A stretch of DNA of 27,498 nt, taken from Chara braunii (Eukaryota > Streptophyta > Charophyceae > Charales > Characeae). Shown one piece after another: positions 9,599-18,499 of the stretch. The stretch is taken from the NCBI GenBank assembly GCA_003427395.1, contig BFEA01000597.1, forward strand, positions 310,659 through 338,156. The letters run 5' to 3'. The first letter of the stretch is position 1. The number at the start of each line of letters is the position of its first letter. The notes beneath the pieces were generated by a model. The model saw only the letters and a list, made by a program, of their open reading frames with translations. It made no database searches and was not told the origin of the DNA. The position numbers were made by a program, and so were the translations under genes.

Positions 9599-10998
9599 CT
9601 AAAGGTCTGCCTCAGAAGGAGCAGGCTCGACTTCAGCGGTCTCCTCAGCCGAGGGAGGAGGAGGGTTAGTGGGCTGAGGAGGAGCAGTCAACCCAACACG
9701 ACGAGCACGGTCATAGGCACGCACCAACATGCGAGCGTGCTGCAAGTGCTCGAGGGGCTCTCAAGTAGCCTCCTCATTAGGGTAACCCTTCCAACGTACG
9801 AGATACTCGACATGGGAAGGGTTGTCGTCGGTGACTCGGCGACCAATGATGTCTGAAACGAGGAACTCCTCGTGGTCGTCCACCACGATGGGTGGAGGGC
9901 ACTCGTATGGTCGTCCAGCGAAACGCTCAGACGGTCTGCGGTAGGGACGCAGTAACGAGACGTGGTAGACATCGTGCACACGAGCCTGGCGTAGGTAGTC
10001 GGGCAGGTTCACACGGAAGCTGGCCAGGCTAGAAGCCATATCCCAACTGACGGCCTGGAGAATGCAGCATGGGCCAAAGAAGCGACGTCGAAACTTGCGA
10101 AGCGTGTCCGCTTCGAGCTGTAAGTGGCGGGCGTCGATAAGCACATCATCACCGACTTTGAATGGATGATCCATCCTTGATCGGTTCGCACGTGCTGCCA
10201 TGCGAGTCTGGGAAGCAGCTATGTGCTCATGCGCGGTCTTCATGATCGACGTCATGTGTGCAACCCAATCATCCAGCGCGGGACAACTCGTGTCGGGGTG
10301 CATCTGTGACGGTCGAAGGAAGTCCACGGGAACACGAGGGTGATAGCCGAGGTCGCCTTTGTCGCAATAGTAAGGCGACATCCCTGTGGCTGGCGAGCCG
10401 GCGAGGTTGTAGGCTATCTCCGCGTGGGCAAGATGGAGATCCCACTGCTGGTCGTCACGAACAATCTTTCAGGAAACACTTCTTTCGCAAACTCGTTTTG
10501 TAATACAATCTCACAAAGGTTCCGCTGTACACCGACTCATCAGTGCTTTGGTTCTGCTGATTTCAGGTTGGGGAAACTACTTTCAGGGAATATCTTCGAG
10601 AGTCCTGTTCGTGATCTCGGTTTGGGGATGGTAAGACGAGGAGAAGTGGAGCTGGGTGTCGTACGCCTCGTGGAGCTGTCGCCAGAATCGGCTGGTAAAG
10701 CACGGGTCACGGTCAGATATGATGCTCAGAGGTAAGCCGTGGTCACGCGCGACTCGGTCAAACACGATGTCGGTGACCTCACGTGCATTGATGGCATAGC
10801 GGCACGGAACAAAGCGTGCACGCTTCATGAAGCGGTCGACGACGACCAGGATAGCATCATGACCGCGGGGGGTCGGAGGACGAAGAGGACCGATAAAGTC
10901 CATCGAGATAGACTGCCAACGACCCTCAGGGATAGGAAGAGGCTGAAGCAAACCATAAGGCAGGTGGTTCGCACTATTCACGTCCGAATAGGTGGGAC
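9599..10998 (-). pseudogene. Integrase with C-terminal chromodomain, broken
   Basis: DDE integrase that would insert the cDNA, with a chromodomain expected to target chromatin. Reading leftward: a remnant of the zinc-binding region, CPTY near 10985-10998, where the second Cys of CPTC has become Tyr. Then the core with SISMDFIGPL, IISDRDPCF and HPQT-EITNRTLED; all three acidic residues are present but four residues around DGQT are missing. A 106-bp insertion follows at 10474-10579. After it come AYN, the GPY/F-like RRRFFGPCC module and a chromodomain, EFLVSDIIGRR...YLVRWKGYPNEEAT. The conserved Trp after EEAT is a TGA stop (9761-9763). The same frame continues with EPLEHLQHARMLVRAYDRA and ends with a TAG at 9599-9601. 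Confidence 0.8.
10474..10579. mobile_element. 106-bp insertion in integrase with 8-bp target duplication
   Basis: CTTTCAGG occurs at 10466-10473 and again at 10580-10587. Removing the insertion and one copy rejoins the integrase frame exactly (EDIP, one stop codon, then KIVRDDQQWDL), so the inserted piece and its TSD are directly supported. No clear terminal inverted repeats and no ORF. Eight-bp duplications are typical of hAT-type insertions, but the class is not established. Confidence 0.6.
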
Positions 10999-11790
10999 AC
11001 TTTGCGAAAGCACGGCTCCTACAGCAAAGTCAGACGCATCGGTGGTAAGGATAAAAGGGCGATCAAAATCGGGTAGGTGAAAAACCGGTGCACATGTCAC
11101 CGCCTTCTTGAGGGCGCGGAAGGCGTCCTCGTGGAGGGGTGTCCAAGCCCATGGCGGGTTCTTCCGGAGGAGGGTTGAGGTAAGGACGTAGGAATACCTA
11201 GCGTATCCCTGGATGAAATTACTATAGTAGCTAGTGAGACCTAGGAAGCTGCGAAGCTACTTGGCGGATGTGGGGACGGGCCACTCCGCAATAGCAGTGA
11301 TCTTCGCGTCGTCCATGTGGAGACCCTGGTCAGACACGTTGTGTCCTAAAAAATCCACTTTGTGCTGGGCAAAGTGGCACTTGCTCAGCTTGGAGTAGAA
11401 GCCATGTCTGCACAAGCGGTGAAGGACATCGTGGAGGTGTCTGAGATGCTCCTCAAGGGTACGACCGTAGACCAGGATATCGTGGAGGTAGACAAGAACA
11501 TACTGCTCTAGGATGTCCCCGAAGACGTTGTTTCATCGCCCTCTGGAAGGTAGCGGGTACGTTGGTGAGGCCGAATGGCATCACCGTAAACTCGTAGTGG
11601 CCGAAGCGCGATCGGAACACTGTCTTCGGTTGCTCCACTGCAGTGACGCGGATGTGATGGTAACCGCTACGAAGATCAATCTTCGTAAAGAAGCGGTTGC
11701 CTGCTAGGCGGGCGAACAGCTCGTTGGAACGAGGCATGGGGTAGCTGTTCTTAATCGTGTAGCGGTTGAGGTCGTGATAGTCAATGCAGA

Positions 11791-11886
11791 GACGAAGAGT
11801 TTCATCCGCTTTGTGAGCAAAGAGGACGGGCGCACCCAGACGAAGAGTTCCATCTGCTTTGCGAGCAAAGAGGACGGACGCACCCC
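11791..11886 (-). repeat. 48-bp tandem duplication inside RT
   Basis: GACGAAGAGTT...GCAAAGAGGACGG-CGCACCC is present at 11791 and 11839, in frame. It adds 16 residues ([16 protein letters not shown] next to [16 protein letters not shown]) at the conserved RT step before CIDY. The copies differ at a few bases, so the duplication is not an assembly collapse. Confidence 0.75.
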
Positions 11887-13281
11887 ACGGGGAGTTGTTG
11901 GGTTTAATGAAACCTTGTCTGAGGAGCTCCTCAAGTTGACGCTCGAGTTCGGTGGCCTCGGGGATCAAGAGTCTGTAGGGTGCCTGGTGGTGAACACGAT
12001 AGTCAGGCACGAGCTTGATGGAATGCTCGACGTCGTGCATCAGTGGGATGCCGGCGTACGAGAACGACGATGGAAAAACGTCGTGGTACTCTCGAATGAG
12101 GTTATGCGCTGCGGGCTCCAGGTCGACCATATAATGTGCGAGTTCCTCAGTGCCAGCGTCAGCGCACGACGGCGGGGTGAACTCAACGGACGGCGGAGGG
12201 ACGGAAGTAGAGATGGGAGCCATGGAGATAGAGGGAGGATCTGGCTCCAGAGAGATGAGCTCAACGTCGGGACAGGGTGGATAATAGTGCAAGAGATCCG
12301 TAACGTTCACCATAAAGTGACGTTGTCCTGTCGAATGAAGCGAGCGAACTGCCGAGGCGAGGTGATGGTGTGGGGGCACGGAAGGCTCTGGGGGAGGAGG
12401 GTCGGGGCGTGGTTTCACGGTGGTACCTATGGAAGGTATGCGATACGTTTGTCCACACTTCGTTTTGAGAACGAGAGTGTTGGTCGCCCAATCGGCCTCG
12501 ATGCTGCGGAACCGACGAGACCACGGAGTGCCNAGAATGAAGTCGTACCCCGTCTCCATCACATCGAAATATGCAGAGGAGCGGTGGGGACGAGATGCCG
12601 GGGGACGATCAGTTGGCTCGAGAGTGAGGAAGAAAGGGAGGTCGGTGACCGTTTGATTGAAGAAGCGTTGGGTTTTGTCATCCCCTAGGCTGACAGAGAT
12701 GGGAGTCGGAGACCCTGTCGTGGGTAAGCGGGCTTCTTTCACCACACGTGGGTGAATGAAGTCGCCCTGAGAACTGGAATCCCACAGCGCTGAGTACACC
12801 CTCGTGGAGGTCCCCAGTTGTACTGGAATGATCGGGAGGGTGCGATGAGGGTCAGAGAGGATGGTGAGGAGGCGACGTAGTGCAGCGACATGGAGGGTGA
12901 ATCGCTCCTGACGAGCTTGAAGCATGCTCAAGTCCAGAAGAGAGGACACAACATCCTCGCAAGTCGCAAGCTGCTTGCTGCAACGGACTGAGCGAATGGA
13001 TCGACGTGTCGGTAGTCGCAGAGGGGTAGGAGGGCAGACGGTGGTCTGCGGAGGCGCAAACGGTACTGCGACAGAGGGCTGAGTACACTCTGTCGGGTCC
13101 TGCGATACCTCAACTCTAGTAGCGAGAGGGGCAAACCGCGACAGGGATGTCGGGAAGCCGACTACTGAGGAGGGCGCAGATGTATACTGCACCGTGGCTA
13201 GGAGGCGCCGCGGGGATGCGAGGCGCCGGGGGGGTACTGAGCACGACGCTGGCGGGAAAGGTTGAGGGCCGTAGTGTAAGG

Positions 13282-13323
13282 GCACCGCAAGGAGGTATGA
13301 CCGTCCTGGCGGCATCGCAAACA
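13282..13323 (-). pseudogene. Gag zinc knuckle in a third reading frame
   Basis: Between the gag frame (stop 13335) and the pol frame (start 13324), the remaining minus frame encodes GCLRCRQDGHTSLRCP, a perfect C-x2-C-x4-H-x4-C nucleic-acid-binding knuckle. It is preceded by EEHATILGR, as at the end of many plant gags. So gag must shift frame near 13360 to reach it and again near 13230 to enter pol. Confidence 0.7.
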
Positions 13324-13556
13324 CCCACGCCGGCCTAAAATGGTCGCGTGCTCCTCAGTGGAAAGGACACCGCGAGGAGGGAAAAGCCCTGAGAGAGGTC
13401 GTGCTGAGGGACCTCAGGGGGCGACGCGCCAGCGTGACCGGGGCGGCTGCGTGCCCGGGAGAGGGCGGAGAGGATGAGCTGGAGGCGCTCGGCCATAGGG
13501 AGAGTAGAGTCCTCTAGGTGGTAGTGGACGGCCTCGCCGAGGTCGAGGTCGTCGCT

Positions 13557-13689
13557 ATACTCGAGCGCGCTGAAGCGACGCGAGAAGTTGCGGCCCTGCT
13601 GTACGGCCTCTGGCAAGAACGGGGCAACAACGTTCTGCTCACCATACTCGAGCGCGCTGAAGCGACGCGAGAAGTTGCGGCCCTGCTGT
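13557..13689 (-). repeat. 87-bp spaced duplication inside gag
   Basis: The same 46 bases occur at 13557-13602 and 13644-13689 with no difference seen. The 87-bp period equals 29 codons, so it keeps the frame and repeats the basic FSRRFSALEY motif. Confidence 0.8.
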
Positions 13690-14462
13690 GCGGAACGGCG
13701 GGGGCGACTGCGGAAAGGGGAGCGGCGCTGGGGAGTGTCGTGAGAGGAGGAGGGGGCGATCCCAGTACGCTGAGGCTGGGAGGAGGAAGTGTGTTGAAGA
13801 CGGGCCCGCATCCGCTGATGGTCCTTGGAGGCCTCGTAAGCCTGCGGGGCCGATGTGAATTCGTACTGCCATAGCTCGGAGCGGTACTCAAGGGGAAGGC
13901 TGGCCAAGAAACGATCGATAAGGGCAGCCTCGCGAAGAAACGCCACATCACAAATGAGGCGGGCGTTTTGAAAGACCTGGATGTGGCGATCCAGGCTGGC
14001 AGCGCCATCAGTGCCGGACCAACGTGTAGTGACGACACGCTCGAAGGCATCAGTCACGTCATGTCGGGCTCCGAAGCGATCCTCGAGTAACGCCTGGAAA
14101 TCCATGAAGGTCGGAGTCCGACCCGCACGAAGGGAGTAAGCGTAAAAACCCTCCCAGGCGTCGAAAGGACCGCCAAGCAGGCGCGTGGAGAGGTGAGTCA
14201 CCCACGTGTCGGGTGGGGCGCCCATGAGCTGGAGGGTGTGGGTGGCAGACTGTAGCCATCGAGACACGTGTATGCCTGTACCGTCATACAAGGCAATGTC
14301 CGTCAGGCGGACGAGTGGTGCGCCAGCGTTTTGGCGGCGAGGAGAGTGGGGAGCAGAGGCCTGCGCTACGGCCGAGTGCAGGTCCTGGGGAAGGGGGTGC
14401 AACTGACTGTCTGCACGGGCCCTATGGTGGAGCGGCGGGTGGAACAACGCAGGCTGCGAGGG

Positions 14463-15060
14463 NNNNNNNNNNNNNNNNNNNNNNNNNNNNNNNNNNNNNN
14501 NNNNNNNNNNNNNNNNNNNNNNNNNNNNNNNNNNNNNNNNNNNNNNNNNNNNNNNNNNNNNNNNNNNNNNNNNNNNNNNNNNNNNNNNNNNNNNNNNNNN
14601 NNNNNNNNNNNNNNNNNNNNNNNNNNNNNNNNNNNNNNNNNNNNNNNNNNNNNNNNNNNNNNNNNNNNNNNNNNNNNNNNNNNNNNNNNNNNNNNNNNNN
14701 NNNNNNNNNNNNNNNNNNNNNNNNNNNNNNNNNNNNNNNNNNNNNNNNNNNNNNNNNNNNNNNNNNNNNNNNNNNNNNNNNNNNNNNNNNNNNNNNNNNN
14801 NNNNNNNNNNNNNNNNNNNNNNNNNNNNNNNNNNNNNNNNNNNNNNNNNNNNNNNNNNNNNNNNNNNNNNNNNNNNNNNNNNNNNNNNNNNNNNNNNNNN
14901 NNNNNNNNNNNNNNNNNNNNNNNNNNNNNNNNNNNNNNNNNNNNNNNNNNNNNNNNNNNNNNNNNNNNNNNNNNNNNNNNNNNNNNNNNNNNNNNNNNNN
15001 NNNNNNNNNNNNNNNNNNNNNNNNNNNNNNNNNNNNNNNNNNNNNNNNNNNNNNNNNNNN
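14463..15060. other. Assembly gap (598 Ns)
   Basis: Unsequenced run inside gag; its true length and the frame across it are unknown. Confidence 0.99.
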
Positions 15061-15723
15061 AGGGGGGAGAGCCAGGTGGCGCTGCGGTCGTGCGAAGGGG
15101 AGGGAGAAGCGGGGCACCCGGAAAAGCTAAGACCATGGTAGCGGGTTGTGGTCCCGTGGCCGTAGTGATCGGAATCTGGGCGGGTGCGCCCGTAGAGTGA
15201 GGGAGGGTCTGGCCCATGGCGGCTGTCGCGCTAGGAGTGTGGACGGTCACCAGGATGGCCTGGTCGGGGGCGGCAGAGGAGGAGGCTCCGCCGTGGCCAC
15301 CATGTCGGAGGACGGGGCATCCGGATTGGGAACCAGGAGAGGAGAGAGAGTGGGGAGAGGAAGGACGACCAGCGTCCTGAAGTTGCTGCAGGTCAGCGAC
15401 AAGAGTTACCATTTCAAGCGCAAGGAGGGAGGTGATGAGGGTGTGCAGATGCCCTTGGGGTTGATGGCCCTGGTCCGTTGGCACGGGTGTGGAGCCCAAT
15501 GCCGAGGTCGTCACCGCCTCGGCGGCTTGTGACACGCCGTCGGCCATGGGGAGGTAACGGGCCGGACTAGAGAGGGCCGGAGGAGGTCCGTGTGAGCAGA
15601 GGGCATAGGGGGAGGTATGTCATACAAGGCAACGGGCGGCTCTAATAAATCGAGCGCGGGCGCCGTCAAAGGGGGAGGGGTGGTTCGGATCCAGGGTGGG
15701 AGGGAAAGTAAGGGGGGTTAGGA

Positions 15724-15760
15724 AAACCCTAAGCCTAGAAAAACCCTAAGAAAACCCTAA
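15724..15760 (+). promoter_or_regulatory. Three telo-box motifs AAACCCTAA
   Basis: AAACCCTAA at 15724-15732, 15741-15749 and 15752-15760, followed by GGTTAGGGTAGGG near 15772. This is one and a fraction plant telomere repeats and is a known promoter motif in plants; a function here is not shown. Confidence 0.5.
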
Positions 15761-15970
15761 CCGGAGTTTGAGTGGTTAGGGTAGGGTACCGGTGACCTAA
15801 TCAAAAAATAAAATAGCAAGCATAGGGGGAAGGCGGGAGGGAAAATAAATAAACAGCGAAATTTCGAGAGAAAAATAAAAATAAATAAGGAAATAAATAA
15901 ATAATTAAAATAATTAAAAAAATAAGGAAATAAAATATGAAGAGAGAAAAATATTTATTTTTTTAGATTT

Positions 15971-16325
15971 TTCGGCAGCATTTTCCTAACCCCCATGGGG
16001 TCAAGAATGTGCCAAGGGAAAGGAGAGGCCAAGATAAGCACACTAGGTTTCAAAATGCCAAATTAAAAAAAAAATCGGAAAATAAATAAAAAATAATAAA
16101 TAAATAAATAAGTAGGTGAGGAGGTGGAGAGAAATGAAGTATCTGATTTTTCAAAAATTTCGGCAGCATTTCATTACCCCCATGGGGTCGAAGTGTGCCG
16201 TCAAGAAAAAAGGCAGCACTTCGCTACCCCAAGGGGTCAAAATGTGCTGAAAAATACTAAGTGAAAGACAAACAGGAAATTTCGGCAGCACTTCGTTACC
16301 CCCACGGGATCAAAATGTGTGTCGA
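15971..16325 (-). repeat. Four hairpin repeats in leader B
   Basis: Copies at 15971-16014, 16159-16200, 16211-16250 and 16281-16325. Each reads GGCAGCA-TT, a short spacer, CCCC-CA-GGGG (variably altered), a spacer, then AA-TGTGCC. CCCC pairs with GGGG, CACTT/CATTT with AAGTG, and GGCA with TGCC, giving a nested stem. Substitutions are scattered among copies. Confidence 0.7.
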
Positions 16326-16623
16326 AAAGCAAGAATGGCCAACTCCTAATCAGATTTAAGGGTGCAGCAAAGAAATTCGAATTTTCAGAATTAAAAAAAA
16401 AAAAAAAAAAAAAATCAGAAAATGAGAGAGGAGGGGGGGGAATAAGATAATTCAAACTTTGGGAGAAAAGGGAAGATTTAAATCAAAGAGAAAGAGAAAA
16501 GAAGAAAAACAGAAAAAATCGAAGTAGGGGAGGCAAGTGGATGAAAAAGTGATGAAGAAGAGAGAAATAGCTGGCACGCACTTCTTCAACAGCAGCGTGC
16601 CACACTACAAAGTGATATGCACA

Positions 16624-16690
16624 ATATGGCGAGTGTGTTACAGCAGTAGCTACGCACGCGCAAGCCCAGCAGCTGCTCGGGTTCAAACCC
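16624..16690 (+). pseudogene. tRNA-like segment in leader B
   Basis: TGGCGAGTGTGTTA (box A-like, about 16626) and GGTTCAAACCCC (box B-like, about 16679) are spaced roughly as in a tRNA, antisense to the retrotransposon. No good cloverleaf, so it is a decayed tRNA-derived piece or a coincidence. Confidence 0.3.
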
Positions 16691-16930
16691 CAACAGCAGC
16701 AAGATCCCGGATCTTAAACGCGCGGGTGGCGGCCTTGGTCTTGGCGCGCACGCGTCGTGATGGCAAATCCTTTTTTCGCCACGTGTCGCTCTCCTGCTGC
16801 ACCTTTTTTCTTCCCTCGTTTTCGTCAAAAATCGACCGAAAAGCAGCCAAAAACCCTGTTGTCGGGTTTTGGCGTTTTCCCTGCATTTTCCCCGTTGTGC
16901 GGGGTGGTGGGCGGGAGCGGGGTACGTTCC

Positions 16931-16943
16931 TACTCCGATACCA
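16931..16943 (-). promoter_or_regulatory. Primer-binding site next to LTR B
   Basis: Minus strand TGGTATCGGAGTA, matching the initiator tRNA-Met complement TGGTATCAGAGC except at positions 8 and 12. One base separates it from LTR B. Confidence 0.6.
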
Positions 16944-16944
16944 G

Positions 16945-17243
16945 TGTGGTGGACCCACCAGGTGTGCCTGGGATAGAGATGGAGATGGAGGAAGAAGGGG
17001 GAGCGAGATGGCACAGCGCAACTCCCACGCCAGACTCCAACGCACGTACTCCAAAGTGTGCGAATGTAGAATGAATCGAAAAACAGACAACAACTGGGGT
17101 ATACCCCAGCGGACTCACGGGTGGACTGGACTTGCTGGTACCGACCGAGGTATCGGCCTGGACTGGACTGCCCCGAATACAACACAGGCCTGTGAGAACA
17201 GGTCAAGGGGCTGGTCTCACAGGCCAACCAGAGCTCCGCTACA
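16945..17243 (-). mobile_element. LTR B (internal LTR)
   Basis: 299 bp, same ends as LTR A (TGTGG...GCTACA on the plus strand). It keeps the CTGGGGTATACCCCAG palindrome and the 11-bp inverted repeat. It lacks about nine bases (GTGCTCCGC) present in A and C and differs from both at several shared sites. Its right edge abuts a half hairpin repeat of leader C. Confidence 0.85.
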
Positions 17244-18486
17244 CATGGGGTCAAGAATGTGCCAAGGGAAAGAAGAGACCAAGATAAGCAAACTAAGTTT
17301 CAAAGTGCCGCAAATAAAAAATTTCAGAAAATCAATAAAGAAATAACAAATAAAGAAATAATAAATAAAGAAATAATAAATAAAGAAATAGAGAAATAAA
17401 TAAATAAATAAGTAGATGAGGAGGTGAAGAGAAATTAAGTATAGGATTTTTAAAAAAATTCGGCAGCATTTCGTTACCCCCATGGGGTCGAAGTGTGCCG
17501 TCAAGAAGAAAGGCCAAGGAAAATGGGAAAATTTTGCCAGCACTTTACCCCCACGGGGTCAAAATGTGTGCCGAAGCAAGAATGACTAACACCTCATCAG
17601 ATTTAAGGGTGCCGCAAAGAAATTCGAATTTTCAGAATAAATAAAAAGAAAATGAAATAAATCAGAAAATGAGGAAAGAGGGTGGGGAATAAGATAATTC
17701 GAATTTTTGGAAAAGGGAGCAAATGTAAATCAAAAGAAAGATTGAAAGAAGAAACACAGAATAATTTCGAAGTTCGGGGGGGGGGAGGAATGAAAAAGTG
17801 AAGGAGAAAAGAGAGAAATAGGTGAGAGAGAGAAAAAGAGTAAAGGGGGAGATGTGGGGAGTGAAGGGGTTGTAGTTGGGGAGGAGGAGGGAGGGGGAAA
17901 GGGAGAGAAAGGGATGGGAAAGGTGGAGAGGGATTAAGAGGCAGAGAGAAGGGAGAAAGAAAAGAAAATAAATGAATAAAATACAGAAGAATAGTGGGTG
18001 GTGGGAGAAAAGGTGGGGAGAGGGGTATGAGTGGTGAGAGTGATTAGAAGGAAGTGAGTGGGGTGAGCAAAAAGCTCCTTTCGTCCGTTCCAGCCACCTG
18101 CGACACTTGGCGCAGTGGTTATCACACCGTCCCGTAACATCCGCTGCCGCCGTCTGCCCGGGTTCAAATCCCACGCGCCGCAAAGTGCATGATCACCATC
18201 ATGCAAAAACGAAAATTTTCGCAGCCAAAATTTGACAGCGCCGCCAATGGGGCTGGCGGAGCTTGCTGCTTCGGCCCTCTTGCACAAGCGGCCTAGCACT
18301 ACTGCCGCCTGCAATGATTGCAGTCGGCCTACGAGATGCCGCTTTTTGCTTGCTGCAGCTCCGTGGCGCCCGTAATGATGGCGGGCAGATCTTCTGCAGT
18401 ACTTTCCCAACAGGGAAAGTACATCACCATCCACTACCGGACAGCGGGATGACTTGGGTGGGTGGGCGGGATCAAGGATCGGTCCC
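17244..18486 (-). other. Leader C between PBS C and LTR B
   Basis: No gene. 17244-17822 matches 15994-16570 of leader B, with three hairpin repeats: a half copy at 17244-17264 and full copies at 17459-17500 and 17534-17574. 17823-18060 is a purine-rich GA/GGA stretch. 18100-18182 is tRNA-like. 18183-18486 has short hairpins (for example GGGAAAGTA beside TACTTTCCC near 18400-18421) and ends at the PBS. Confidence 0.65.
18100..18182 (+). pseudogene. Decayed tRNA-like sequence in leader C
   Basis: 83 bases with box A TTGGCGCAGTGGTTA (from 18108) and box B GGTTCAAATCC (about 18161-18171). The ends GCGACAC and GCGCCGC can pair at five of seven acceptor positions; both mismatches are A:C, as expected if G had decayed to A. 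The T-stem has two mismatches and no regular anticodon arm forms, so no amino acid is assigned. It lies antisense to the retrotransposon and may be the head of a SINE insertion. Confidence 0.45.
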
Positions 18487-18498
18487 GCTTCGATACCA
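18487..18498 (-). promoter_or_regulatory. Primer-binding site next to LTR C
   Basis: Minus strand TGGTATCGAAGC, ten of twelve bases matching the initiator tRNA-Met complement. One base separates it from LTR C. Confidence 0.6.
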
Positions 18499-18499
18499 A

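Larger units (their letters stand above)
11000..13324 (-). pseudogene. Chromovirus protease, reverse transcriptase and RNase H, broken
   Basis: The longest frame runs 13324-11453 (623 residues). Residues 125-156 are helical. The protease lies near 165-300 with WDSSSQGDFI, where D-S/T-G is expected, so the active site is altered. RT starts near 455: [68 protein letters not shown]. Residues 482-513 contain a 16-residue tandem duplication. Near 11535 a one-base shift moves RT on; the catalytic box reads YLHD (11479-11490) instead of YLDD, so it should be inactive. A TAG at 11257 follows (SAK then LRSFLGLTSYY). RNase H begins (LTTDASDFAVGAVLSQ) and is cut near 11000-11010 by a deletion joining it to the integrase zinc region. 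Confidence 0.85.
13335..15547 (-). pseudogene. Gag of the three-LTR chromovirus, interrupted by an assembly gap
   Basis: Capsid precursor. The N-terminal part (15547-15061) is Pro/Ser/Ala-rich with a short helix (LLALEMVTLVADLQQLQD). The middle is lost in a run of Ns. From 14447 the reading frame carries the Ty3 capsid core: VRLTDIALYDGTG, VSRWLQSATHTLQLMGAP, LLGGPFDAWEGF, FQALLEDRFG, VTTRWSGTD, LDRHIQVFQNARL and IDRFLASLPLEYRSELW. The tail is Arg/Ser-rich with a 29-residue in-frame duplication (QQGRNFSRRFSALEY twice). The frame stops at 13335 just before the zinc knuckle, which lies in another frame. Start at 15547 chosen as the first Met of the open stretch; upstream is non-coding leader. 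Confidence 0.75.
15548..16930 (-). other. Leader B between PBS and gag
   Basis: Non-coding in the element's sense. The gag-proximal part has three telo-box motifs (15724-15760). 15820-15960 is rich in AAATAAAT. 15971-16325 holds four copies of a nested hairpin (seven copies over both leaders). 15994-16570 is duplicated at 17244-17822 in leader C. The PBS-proximal part (16570-16930) is not shared with leader C and includes a tRNA-like segment near 16624-16690. Confidence 0.65.

Noticed and set aside
10515-10560. Minus-strand CTGATGAGTC resembling a hammerhead ribozyme core, with GGAAC nearby
   Set aside because: The expected GAAA is not present, helix II does not pair, and no matching helix I or III arms flank it.
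11774-12688. 304-codon plus-strand ORF
   Set aside because: Antisense shadow of the protease-RT frame, whose conserved motifs are clear on the minus strand.
14268-15200. Long plus-strand open frames across 14.3-15.2 kb
   Set aside because: They are open only because of the run of Ns; the flanking sequence is antisense to gag.
17590-17610. Second CTGATGAG on the minus strand in leader C
   Set aside because: No downstream GAAA or supporting helices; the homologous place in leader B lacks the motif.
18100-18182. A functional tRNA gene
   Set aside because: T-stem and acceptor mismatches and no proper anticodon arm; kept only as a tRNA-like relic.
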